Part shown: in pieces, positions 25,271 to 32,493 of the stretch
Layout: every line of letters starts with the position of its first letter
Position numbering within the stretch: the stretch's first letter is position 1
Source: Phenylobacterium aquaticum
Lineage (GTDB): Bacteria > Pseudomonadota > Alphaproteobacteria > Caulobacterales > Caulobacteraceae
Direction of reading: 5' to 3'
NCBI RefSeq assembly: GCF_022695515.1
Contig: NZ_JALDPT010000036.1
Coordinates: 1-53,429 of the forward strand
DNA: 53,429 nt
The notes under the pieces: model-generated
What the model saw: the letters and a program-made list of their open reading frames with translations, nothing else
What the model was told of the DNA's origin: nothing
The model's database searches: none
Program-made: the position numbers and the translations under genes

Positions 25271-26269
25271 TCACGGCGTCCGTGAGCCCAGATAGGCGGC
25301 GATGTCGATGATCTGGGCGGGCGTGAGATCCGAAACCGGAACCAGCATCTGGGCGACCGCGGGCCCGGAGCGGGCGCCGGACTTGATGTCCCAGAGCATG
25401 CGGACCAGATAGGCCGGCGAGCGGCCAGCTAGCGGTGGGACGCCCTCGCGCCCTTTGAGGTCGGCGCCGTGGCAGCTTGCGCAGGGCTGGGCAGCCGGGC
25501 CGCCAGTTCGCACCAGGGCCTCGCCACGGGCGATCGCGCCGCGCGGAACATAGGCCACGACCCCGGTCCGCGGGTCCCGCAGCAGCATCCGCGGCCAGTC
25601 CTCCGCCACCTCGACCACCCCGCCGTTCAGCGGTTGGGGCGGGGCGTCGGGGATCAGTTCCTGCCAGCCCCAGTGGTTGGCGCGCGCGGCGGGGGCGACG
25701 TCGGTCTCGACCACCCGGACGAAGGGCCGGCGCGGCAGGCTGGCGTAATAGGCGGCGGCCTGGGCGGCCTCGGCCTCGGTGAGGCCCTTGGCGACAGCGA
25801 TCATCTCCTCGGTGTCGGGGCGGTTCGCACGCTGGGAGGAGACCCGCCGGCCGGAGCGGAATTCGGCGAGCTGCTGGGTGATGTAGCCGGCGGGCAGGCC
25901 GGCAAGGTCCGCCGCGCCCACGAAGCCTACGCCGTTATAGAAGTGGCACTCCGCGCAGGGCGCAGGACCGCCTGGCCGGCGATGGCCGACCACGGCGGGC
26001 GGCGCGGGATGCCGGTCAGGCGTCCAGTCGACCGGATGGGCGGGATCGTTCAGCTCGGCCGACGAGACCACGCGGTCGATCCCCGGAAGATGCTGCGGAC
26101 CCGGCGGATAGTCGGGCAAGGGCGCCTCCGGCGCGTCCGGATAGGCCCAGGCCAAGGCCGGCGGCGGCCCCGCCGGCGCCTTGGCCTTCAGGGGTTCGGC
26201 CTTTTGCGGGCTGCAGGCCCCAAGCGCCAGGGCGAAGATCAAGACCGCCAGACGGCGCGGAGCGTTCAC
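25271..26269 (-). CDS. Di-heme cytochrome c lipoprotein
   Basis: 332 residues. Lipobox ALGAC (Cys ~19) anchors it to the envelope. A Pro-rich spacer is followed by two cytochrome c domains with heme sites CAECH (~105) and CASCH (~262); later methionines such as MLVPVSDL could be axial ligands. This resembles class I di-heme cytochromes (c4/c553-like) carrying electrons in the periplasm. The start is GTG, overlapping the stop of the isochorismatase-like gene (GTGA). No oxidase or dehydrogenase is adjacent, so its electron partner is unknown. Confidence 0.87.
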   Translation of the reverse strand: MNAPRRLAVLIFALALGACSPQKAEPLKAKAPAGPPPALAWAYPDAPEAPLPDYPPGPQHLPGIDRVVSSAELNDPAHPVDWTPDRHPAPPAVVGHRRPGGPAPCAECHFYNGVGFVGAADLAGLPAGYITQQLAEFRSGRRVSSQRANRPDTEEMIAVAKGLTEAEAAQAAAYYASLPRRPFVRVVETDVAPAARANHWGWQELIPDAPPQPLNGGVVEVAEDWPRMLLRDPRTGVVAYVPRGAIARGEALVRTGGPAAQPCASCHGADLKGREGVPPLAGRSPAYLVRMLWDIKSGARSGPAVAQMLVPVSDLTPAQIIDIAAYLGSRTP

Positions 26270-26799
26270 GCCAGGTCCGATGTCGTCACTAGTCGCGCGC
26301 CCGCTTCGGCGAAGGCGGCGTTGCAGCGGGCGATGATCTGGTCGGCGGTCTCGCCGTTCCAGTCCCAGGTCGAGTGGGCGTCGGCCACCACCGTGACCTT
26401 CAGGCCCTTGGCCAGGGCGCCGGCGACCGTGGCGGTGACGCAGTGATCGGTCTGGGCGCCCAGCAGCACCACCTCGCCGGCGCCCTGGTCGGCCACCCAG
26501 CGGGTGAAATCGGGATCGCTGAAGGCGTCGCCGACCCGCTTTCCGAAGGTCGGCTCGGCCGCGTCCTGGCCCAGGGCCGGCCAGACCGGCCAGCCCGAGG
26601 CGCCGCGGGCGAGCGGATCGCCGGGCGGGGCGTCATGGCGGACGAAGGCGACCTTGCGCCCCGTGCCGCGGGCCCAGGCGATGGCGGCCCGGGTTCGCGC
26701 GACGAGACCGTCAGCGTCATGGATGGGAGGTTCGACAACGCCGTCGAACATGCCGGTCTGCAGATCGATGACGATGAGGGGAGCCTTGGGCGCAATCAT
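26266..26799 (-). CDS. Isochorismatase-like cysteine hydrolase
   Basis: 177 residues. The triad of this family is visible: Asp in LIVIDLQTGMF, Lys in EPTFGKRVGDAF and Cys in GAQTDHCVTATVAGAL. Members hydrolyse nicotinamide, N-carbamoyl compounds or isochorismate; which one applies here is not clear. It is translationally coupled by GTGA to the downstream di-heme cytochrome gene, an unexpected pairing. Confidence 0.9.
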   Translation of the reverse strand: MIAPKAPLIVIDLQTGMFDGVVEPPIHDADGLVARTRAAIAWARGTGRKVAFVRHDAPPGDPLARGASGWPVWPALGQDAAEPTFGKRVGDAFSDPDFTRWVADQGAGEVVLLGAQTDHCVTATVAGALAKGLKVTVVADAHSTWDWNGETADQIIARCNAAFAEAGARLVTTSDLA

Positions 26800-26843
26800 A
26801 CCGGGAGAATAACCCGGAAGGGGCGTCCGGCAAGACGCGCCGT

Positions 26844-27926
26844 CTACCTCAGGCCGCGGATCACATCGAGGCGCCGCATGGCCTTGCCGGGCAGTTCGGA
26901 CACCCGGCCCAGGGGCAAGGCCTCGGCCGCGGCGCGCACCCCATAGGCGGCGCTGCGGATCAGGGTCGAGGGGGAGGGACGCCCCACGAAGCCGAAGCCG
27001 ACGCCCTGGCCGCGATTGGCCAACTCGCGCTTGAACCGGTAGTCGCCGGGACCGAGGTCGAGGCGCGAATAGGGCGTGTGGTCCATCCAGCGCAGGATGT
27101 CCTGGAACAGCAGAATGCCGGGGGAGTAGCGCTCGAAGGCCGGGTCGTGGGCGATCAGCCAGCCATGGATGGTGCGGCGGCCGCGCAGGTGCAGATGCAC
27201 GGCGGCCAGCTGCTCGCCGAAATGCAGGGTGAACAGCACGGCGCCGAAATCGGGATCGCGGCTGGCGAACAGGTCGCGCAGCAGGCGCATGGTCCAGTGG
27301 GCGGCGAAGATGTCGGTCTGGCCGGTGGCGGCCAGCTGGGCGCGCTTCCAGTCGATCAGGGTGTCGAGGTCGGCCCGCGAGCGGGAGAAGGCGGTGAAGC
27401 GGACCGGGCCGATCTCGCGCTCGACCTTGCGGCGTTTCTTGTCGCTGTCCTTGAGCACCGAGGTCCCGGCCTCGCGGCGCTCGGCCGCATAGGCCTCATA
27501 GCCGCCGGTGACGTCGACCACATGGCTGGTGACATGGCCGCGGGCGAAGGGGGCGAAGACCGGATCCTCGTCCAGCATGTGGCAGAAATCGAAGCGCTGG
27601 ACCCCGAGCGCCGTGACCAGCTCGCGCGGGTCGAGGTCGAGGTCGGATTCCGCGACCAGGCCCTGATAGTCGCACATGGGCGCGCCCGCAGGCATGGCGG
27701 TGACCGTGCCGGTGCGGGCGGCGAAATAGCCGACGTCGCGGTCGTCCTGGCGCATCACGGCGATGCGGATCGGGCGGCTGGAATCCCCCTGGGCGCGCTC
27801 CACGGCGCGGGCCCAGTTGGGCGACAGGAAAGGGCTGTCGAGCGCGATGTCCGAGGCCTGCAGCTCCGCCCAGCGGGCCAGCCGGGCGGCGGAGAGATCC
27901 TGGGGACGGATGACTTCGATTTCCAC
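26844..27926 (-). CDS. CelD/FemAB-type GNAT acyltransferase
   Basis: 360 residues from a GTG with GGAAG seven bases upstream; another GTG 18 bp earlier is possible. The pattern is a double GNAT fold of the Acetyltransf_6 type: SPFLSPNWARAVERA near the start, and AVLFTLHFGEQLAAVHLHLRG then IHGWLIAHDPAFERYSPGILLF in the second half, ending in YSRLDLGPGDYRFKREL. These enzymes N-acylate amino sugars or add amino acids in polysaccharide or peptidoglycan assembly. The Caulobacter holdfast protein HfsK is of this type, so a surface-polysaccharide role is plausible but unproven. Confidence 0.8.
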   Translation of the reverse strand: MEIEVIRPQDLSAARLARWAELQASDIALDSPFLSPNWARAVERAQGDSSRPIRIAVMRQDDRDVGYFAARTGTVTAMPAGAPMCDYQGLVAESDLDLDPRELVTALGVQRFDFCHMLDEDPVFAPFARGHVTSHVVDVTGGYEAYAAERREAGTSVLKDSDKKRRKVEREIGPVRFTAFSRSRADLDTLIDWKRAQLAATGQTDIFAAHWTMRLLRDLFASRDPDFGAVLFTLHFGEQLAAVHLHLRGRRTIHGWLIAHDPAFERYSPGILLFQDILRWMDHTPYSRLDLGPGDYRFKRELANRGQGVGFGFVGRPSPSTLIRSAAYGVRAAAEALPLGRVSELPGKAMRRLDVIRGLR

Positions 27927-27997
27927 GGGGGCGCTTCCGGACACGAGACTGGCGGGCTTTGTACGCCGGCAGTCCTTTCCGGGGGGTTGAGGCGGGA

Positions 27998-29806
27998 TCA
28001 GGCCGCGTCGGCGTCGAACTCGCTGACCCAGTGGCCCGGTGCCACCTCCTGCAGCTTGGGCGAATAGGGTGGGTCCTCCGCCCGGCGGGAGGGCAGGAAT
28101 CGCAGGGCGGCCTTGGGGTCCATCGGGCTGGGCGGTTCGCCCGACAGCTTCAGGCGCTGGCGACGGCGCTCGACGGCGGGGTCGGGGATCGGGGCGGCCG
28201 ACAAGAGGGCGCGGGTGTAGGGATGGCGGGGATCGGCATAGAGCCGGTCGCGGTCGGCCTCCTCCATCACCCGGCCCAGATAGAGCACCATGACCCGGTG
28301 GCTGATCTCGCGGACCACCGCCAGGTCGTGGCTGATGAAGATCATCGCCAGCCCCATCTCCCGCTGCAGGGCGATCAGGAGGTCGATGATCTGGGCGCGG
28401 ATCGAGACGTCGAGCGCCGAGACCGCCTCGTCGCAGATCACCAGCTTGGGCCGCAGGATCATCGCCCGGGCGATGCCGACCCGCTGGTTCTGGCCGCCGG
28501 ACAGTTCGTGCGGATAGCGGTTGATCAGGGCCGGATCGAGCCCGACCTTCTGCATCATCGCCACCACCTCGGCCTCGCGCAGGCGGCGGCTGAGGTCGGG
28601 GCGGAAGACCACCAGGGGCTCGGCGATGGACTCGCCGATCGCGGCGCGGGGGTCGAGGCTGGCCAGGGGATCCTGGAACACGATCTGCAGGTCGCGGCGC
28701 GCGGCGCGCAAGGTCTCGCGCTCGGCGTGGGTGATGTCGGCGCCCATCAGGGTCACGGCGCCCGCGGTGGCGGGCAGGAGGTTCAGCACCGCCCGCGACA
28801 GGGTGGACTTGCCGCAGCCCGACTCCCCGACCACGCCCAGGGTCTCGCCCTCGCGCACCTGGAAGCTGACGCCGTCGACGGCGCGCAGGGATTTCGGCTT
28901 GGCGAACAGCCCCTGGCCCACCGGGAACCAGACCTTGATGTCCTGGCCCTCGACCACCACCGGCGCCTTGGGCGCGACAGGCAGGAGCACCGGCCGGCCG
29001 CCGCGGTCGGTGCGGTCGAGCCGGGGGATCGCGGCCAGCAGGGCGCGGGTGTAGTCGGTCCTGGGCGCCGAGAAGAGGGTCTCGGCCGAGCCCTCCTCGA
29101 CATATGCGCCGTCCTTCATCACGCAGACCCGGTCGGCCAGGCGGGCGATGACCCCCATGTCGTGGGTGATCAGCACCATGGCGGTCCCGGTGTCGCGGGC
29201 GAGCTCGGCCATCAGGTCGAGGATCTCCGCCTGGACCGTGACGTCCAGCGCGGTGGTCGGCTCGTCGGCGATCAGCAGTTCGGGGCGGCAGGACATGGCC
29301 TGGGCGATCATCACCCTCTGGCGCATGCCGCCCGAGAGCTCGTGCGGATAGGCGCCCATGCGGTCGGCGGCGTCTGGGATGCGCACCCGCTGCAGCCATT
29401 CCAACGCCTGGGCGCGGGCGTCGCGGTCGGACAGGCCCAGATGCAGGCGCAGGGGCTCGGCGATCTGTTCGCCGATCCGCACATGCGGGGTCAGCGCCGT
29501 CAGCGGGTCCTGGAAGATCATGGTCATCTTCGACCCGCGGATGCGGTTGAGCTCGGCCGGCTTCAGGCCCAGCAGCTCCTGGCCGCGGAACCTGGCCGAG
29601 CCCGTGGCGCGGCCGTTGCGGGCGAGCAGGCCCATGACCGCCATGAAGGTCTGGCTCTTGCCCGAGCCGCTTTCGCCCACCACGCCCAGGGTCTCGCCGC
29701 GGGCCACGGTCAGGGAGACGCCGCGCACCGCGCGCACCGCCCCGTCATGGGTGTCGAAGTCCACTTTCAGGTCGTCGAGGGCGAGAACGGGGGCGGACTG
29801 ATCCAA
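27998..29806 (-). CDS. Fused double ABC-transporter ATPase, peptide/nickel (YejF/DppDF) type
   Basis: About 602 residues with two ATPase cassettes. Cassette 1: Walker A GESGSGKS, signature LSGGMRQRV, Walker B LLIADEPTTALD. Cassette 2: GESGCGKS, LSGGQNQRV, LVICDEAVSALD (DEA instead of DEP). Each carries the oligopeptide-transporter extension (HPYTRALLSAAP). It would energise import of peptides or microcin-like compounds. The start is taken as TTG at 29806, which has GAGG 5 bases upstream; an ATG at 29992 would lie within the divergent HAD gene. No permease or binding protein is adjacent. Confidence 0.88.
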   Translation of the reverse strand: MDQSAPVLALDDLKVDFDTHDGAVRAVRGVSLTVARGETLGVVGESGSGKSQTFMAVMGLLARNGRATGSARFRGQELLGLKPAELNRIRGSKMTMIFQDPLTALTPHVRIGEQIAEPLRLHLGLSDRDARAQALEWLQRVRIPDAADRMGAYPHELSGGMRQRVMIAQAMSCRPELLIADEPTTALDVTVQAEILDLMAELARDTGTAMVLITHDMGVIARLADRVCVMKDGAYVEEGSAETLFSAPRTDYTRALLAAIPRLDRTDRGGRPVLLPVAPKAPVVVEGQDIKVWFPVGQGLFAKPKSLRAVDGVSFQVREGETLGVVGESGCGKSTLSRAVLNLLPATAGAVTLMGADITHAERETLRAARRDLQIVFQDPLASLDPRAAIGESIAEPLVVFRPDLSRRLREAEVVAMMQKVGLDPALINRYPHELSGGQNQRVGIARAMILRPKLVICDEAVSALDVSIRAQIIDLLIALQREMGLAMIFISHDLAVVREISHRVMVLYLGRVMEEADRDRLYADPRHPYTRALLSAAPIPDPAVERRRQRLKLSGEPPSPMDPKAALRFLPSRRAEDPPYSPKLQEVAPGHWVSEFDADAA

Positions 29807-29939
29807 ACGGGCCTCGAAACCTTGGGCGACGGGAGACAGACCATAGACCTGCCGCGCCGATCTGCGAAAGGATGCCGACGCCGCCTGCGCCGCGCTATAT
29901 GTGCCCGTCTCTCCCTCGCCCGATTTCCGAGCAGCCTCT

Positions 29940-30458
29940 ATGCCTCTCGCCCCCCGCCCCGCCCTGTTCCTCGACCGCGACGGGGTGCTCAATGAAGACC
30001 CCGGCTATGTGCACCGCTGGGAGGATTTCCGCTGGATCCCCGGCGCGCGGGAGGCGGTCGCCGCCTTCAACGCCGCCGGCTGGTGGGTGTTCGTGGTGAC
30101 CAACCAGTCCGGGGTCGGGCGCGGCTATTACACCGAGGCCGACGTCGTGGCCCTGCACGACCAGATGAGCCGGTCGCTTGCCGAGATCGGCGGCAGGATC
30201 GACGCCTATTATTATTGTCCGCACCACCCGGAAGCCGCCGACGAGACCTATCGCCATCCCGATCCGCCGGACCGCAAGCCCAACCCCGGCATGCTGCTCA
30301 AGGCCATGGCCGACTGGCCGGTGGACGTCGCCCGCTCGATCATGGTGGGCGACAAGCCCGGCGACATGGAGGCGGGCGAGCGGGCCGGCGTGCGCGGCCT
30401 GAAGTTCGAGGGCGGCGACCTCATGGCCTTCCTGTCCGGCGAACTGACGCCCGCCTAA
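29940..30458 (+). CDS. HAD-IIIA phosphatase, GmhB-like
   Basis: 172 residues. HAD motif I LFLDRDGVLNED, motif II VVTNQSGVGRGYY, Lys in DRKPNPGML, motif III MVGDKPGDMEAGERAG. This is the family of D-glycero-manno-heptose 1,7-bisphosphate 7-phosphatase (LPS heptose) and histidinol phosphatase. The zinc loop of GmhB is incomplete: C-P-H-H is present but the later Cys-x-Cys pair is missing. Heptose phosphatase is the best guess; other sugar phosphates are possible. It is divergent from the ABC gene. Confidence 0.85.
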   Translation: MPLAPRPALFLDRDGVLNEDPGYVHRWEDFRWIPGAREAVAAFNAAGWWVFVVTNQSGVGRGYYTEADVVALHDQMSRSLAEIGGRIDAYYYCPHHPEAADETYRHPDPPDRKPNPGMLLKAMADWPVDVARSIMVGDKPGDMEAGERAGVRGLKFEGGDLMAFLSGELTPA

Positions 30459-30480
30459 GCCCGACCTTCAGGGACGCGGA

Positions 30481-30912
30481 TCAGACGATCCCCAGGGCCT
30501 TGGTGACGGCGGTCGCGTCGTAGAACGGCCGCTCGCAGATGATCCGGTCGCCGCCGGGCGGAAACTCGAAGCTCGCGGCCATGCGCACCTTGAAGCTCTT
30601 GCCGGTGGGCTCGACCACCCGGTCCTTGAGCCGCAGCGGGCCCAGGTGGGTGCCGGTCAGGAAGAACTCGACCAGCACGGAGTCGCCGTCGTGGGCGAGG
30701 GCGATGATCTCATTGGCCTGATCCGGGAAGGGCGTGCGGGAGGCGGCGAAATAGCCGCGCACCTGCTCCTCCCCGTCGAACACCTGGCCCGTGCCGTACA
30801 TCTCGTAGCGGGGGTGTTCGAAGGTGGCGATCACCGCGTCCCAGTCGCAGACGCATTCCAGCGCCATGTGGTCGCGGACAGTCTTCAGGCGGCGTTCGGC
30901 GAGGTCGGTCAT
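30481..30912 (-). CDS. SnoaL/NTF2-like protein
   Basis: 143 residues. NTF2-like fold: HMALECVCDWDAVIATFEHPRYE, then GEEQVRGYFAASRTPFPDQ and VLVEFFLTGTHLGPL. Resembles SnoaL-type ester cyclases or steroid-isomerase-like proteins, without assignable catalytic residues. It follows the VOC gene by 16 bp on the same strand and should be controlled with it by the divergent TetR regulator. Probably both act on one hydrophobic substrate. Confidence 0.83.
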   Translation of the reverse strand: MTDLAERRLKTVRDHMALECVCDWDAVIATFEHPRYEMYGTGQVFDGEEQVRGYFAASRTPFPDQANEIIALAHDGDSVLVEFFLTGTHLGPLRLKDRVVEPTGKSFKVRMAASFEFPPGGDRIICERPFYDATAVTKALGIV

Positions 30913-30928
30913 GAGGGTCTCTCGGAGG

Positions 30929-31459
30929 TCAGCGGACGGTGCGGATGGGATCGGCGCCGTCCCAGTCCTGGGCGGCGCGGCGGATGTGGTCGAAGAACCG
31001 GCCCTTGGAGCCGCTGATGTCGGAGATCTCGACCACCGCGCCCGGATGGGGCCCCTCGGTGTCGAAATAGGCGAAGCGGCCCTGCTCGCCGCCGATCTGG
31101 CCTTCGTGGCCGGCTCGGTAGCCCAGGGACAGGGCCCGGTCATAGAGGCCCTGGAAGTCCTCCGTCCAATAGGCCAGGTGCTGCAGCCCCTCGCGCCCGG
31201 CGTCGAGGAACTCCTTGTAGAGAGAGGGCGCGTCATTGAGCGGCTGGATCAGCTCGATCTGCAGGTCGCCGGAATTGGCCAGAGCCACGCTCATGCGCAT
31301 GTCGGAGGTTGCTCCGCGATGGCGGAAATAGTCGGTCTTCACTTCCTCGACGAAGAACCAGGGGCCGACGCCCACGACATTGACCCAATGGTCCATGGCC
31401 GCGCGGATGTCGCGGACCACATAGCCGTTCTGGCGGACGGCGCCGAAGATGCGGCTCAT
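30929..31459 (-). CDS. VOC (glyoxalase/dioxygenase) family protein
   Basis: 176 residues with two beta-alpha-beta-beta-beta modules: GYVVRDIRAAMDHWVNVVGVGPW and EGLQHLAYWTEDFQGLYDRAL. Possible metal ligands are His in LQHLAYW and Glu in GAVVEISD. The usual first-strand His is replaced (QNGYVV), so metal binding may be incomplete. Family members include methylmalonyl-CoA epimerases, glyoxalases and extradiol dioxygenases. It is divergent from a TetR gene with an operator-like palindrome between. Confidence 0.83.
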   Translation of the reverse strand: MSRIFGAVRQNGYVVRDIRAAMDHWVNVVGVGPWFFVEEVKTDYFRHRGATSDMRMSVALANSGDLQIELIQPLNDAPSLYKEFLDAGREGLQHLAYWTEDFQGLYDRALSLGYRAGHEGQIGGEQGRFAYFDTEGPHPGAVVEISDISGSKGRFFDHIRRAAQDWDGADPIRTVR

Positions 31460-31508
31460 GGGACCTCCCGGATCTCACGCGCGGGCTGGGATCTCCCGCG
31501 GCAATGTT

Positions 31509-31527
31509 GTAGGCTATTACATCCTAC
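31509..31527. promoter_or_regulatory. TetR operator candidate
   Basis: GTAGG (31509-31513), 9 bp, CCTAC (31523-31527): perfect inverted repeat in the 100 bp spacer between the VOC gene and the TetR gene, within an AT-rich patch (CTATTACAT). Position and symmetry fit a divergent autoregulated operator. Confidence 0.5.
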
Positions 31528-31559
31528 GGCGCGTCCGCCGGGGTCAAGCGGACTTTGAG

Positions 31560-32177
31560 ATGAGCGAGACGGCGCAGGCGCCCCGGAAGGCCGCCTATCA
31601 TCATGGCGATCTGCGCGAGGCCCTGATCGCGGCGGCCACGGCCGAGGTCGAGGCCAGGGGACATGAGGCGGTGAGCCTGAGCGCGCTCGCCCGGCGGCTC
31701 GGCGTATCCCAGGCCGCGCCCTACCGGCACTTCCCCGACCGCAACGCCCTGCTGGCGGCGGTGGCGACCCAGGCCTTCCGGACCACGGGCGAGGTCCTGC
31801 GGGCCGCGGTCGGCGCCCGGCCCAGGCTGGGGCCCCTGGCGCACGCCTATCTCGCCTACGGCCTCGACCATCCCGGGCTCTACGCCCTGATGTACGGATC
31901 GCGGCTGGTGCAGCGGGCCAGCGCCGACGACGCCCTCTACGCCGCGGCCGACGCCAATTTCGACCTGACCCTTGCGGCCGTCGATCCGGACCTGCCCGAC
32001 CTGACCCGGCGCCGTTTCGCGCTCAAGTTCTGGACCTCGCTGCACGGGATCGTGACCCTGGCCGAGCAGGGCCTGATCCCGCCGAAGATCCGCCAGATCA
32101 GCGTGGCCGAGCTGGTCGACGAATTGGTCCATGACACCGAGCTGGCGATCGCCGCGGCGAAGCGGGCCAAGGGTTAA
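31560..32177 (+). CDS. TetR/AcrR family regulator
   Basis: 205 residues. N-terminal HTH: HGDLREALIAAATAEVEARG, then VSLSALARRLGVSQAAPYRHFPDRNALLAAV. The C-terminal domain (~85-200) resembles the WHG/TetR_C_33 type (LAYGLDHPGLYALMYGS). It is divergent from the VOC/SnoaL-like pair, which it most likely represses until a ligand binds. The ligand is unknown. Confidence 0.93.
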   Translation: MSETAQAPRKAAYHHGDLREALIAAATAEVEARGHEAVSLSALARRLGVSQAAPYRHFPDRNALLAAVATQAFRTTGEVLRAAVGARPRLGPLAHAYLAYGLDHPGLYALMYGSRLVQRASADDALYAAADANFDLTLAAVDPDLPDLTRRRFALKFWTSLHGIVTLAEQGLIPPKIRQISVAELVDELVHDTELAIAAAKRAKG

Positions 32178-32242
32178 GCCGCCCGACGCCTGGTTGCGCC
32201 TCGCCCGAAAAACACCCCCTACGGAGTCGCGCCGAGTCTGAA

Positions 32243-32257
32243 GTTCTGCTTTTGTTC
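32243..32257 (+). promoter_or_regulatory. LexA (SOS) box, GTTC-N7-GTTC
   Basis: GTTC (32243-32246), TGCTTTT, GTTC (32254-32257) exactly matches the alphaproteobacterial LexA direct-repeat consensus. It sits 23 bp upstream of the start codon of the 70-residue protein gene, where LexA would block transcription. Confidence 0.75.
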
Positions 32258-32280
32258 CGATCCCTTCAAGGACAAGAGAC

Positions 32281-32493
32281 ATGGCGCGGCAGACCTATGC
32301 GACCCTCGGCGACCCTGTGCGGGCCTTCGAGGCCCTGCGCCCCTATGTCGACCAGCTGCGGGTGATGCAGCGCCAGTGCAAGCCGTTCGGCCGCGACTAT
32401 CATGCGATCGCCATCGCCATAGAGGGCCTGGAGACGGCGGCCTATCATTTCACCCGCCGGCCGCGGTTCTATGAGGCCCAGCCCGGGGGCTAG
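32281..32493 (+). CDS. Small conserved protein, probably SOS-regulated
   Basis: 70 residues, soluble, fairly basic, no membrane segment or known domain. Composition and spacing suggest two or three helices (VRAFEALRPYVDQLRVMQRQ, then HAIAIAIEGLETAAYHF), ending in an Arg/Pro tail. AAGGA lies 8 bases before the ATG. I recall similar unnamed proteins in Caulobacterales, but no function. A LexA box precedes it, and it converges on the ATP-dependent DNA ligase, sharing a CTAG stop overlap. A role in DNA-damage response or division control is inference. Confidence 0.8.
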   Translation: MARQTYATLGDPVRAFEALRPYVDQLRVMQRQCKPFGRDYHAIAIAIEGLETAAYHFTRRPRFYEAQPGG

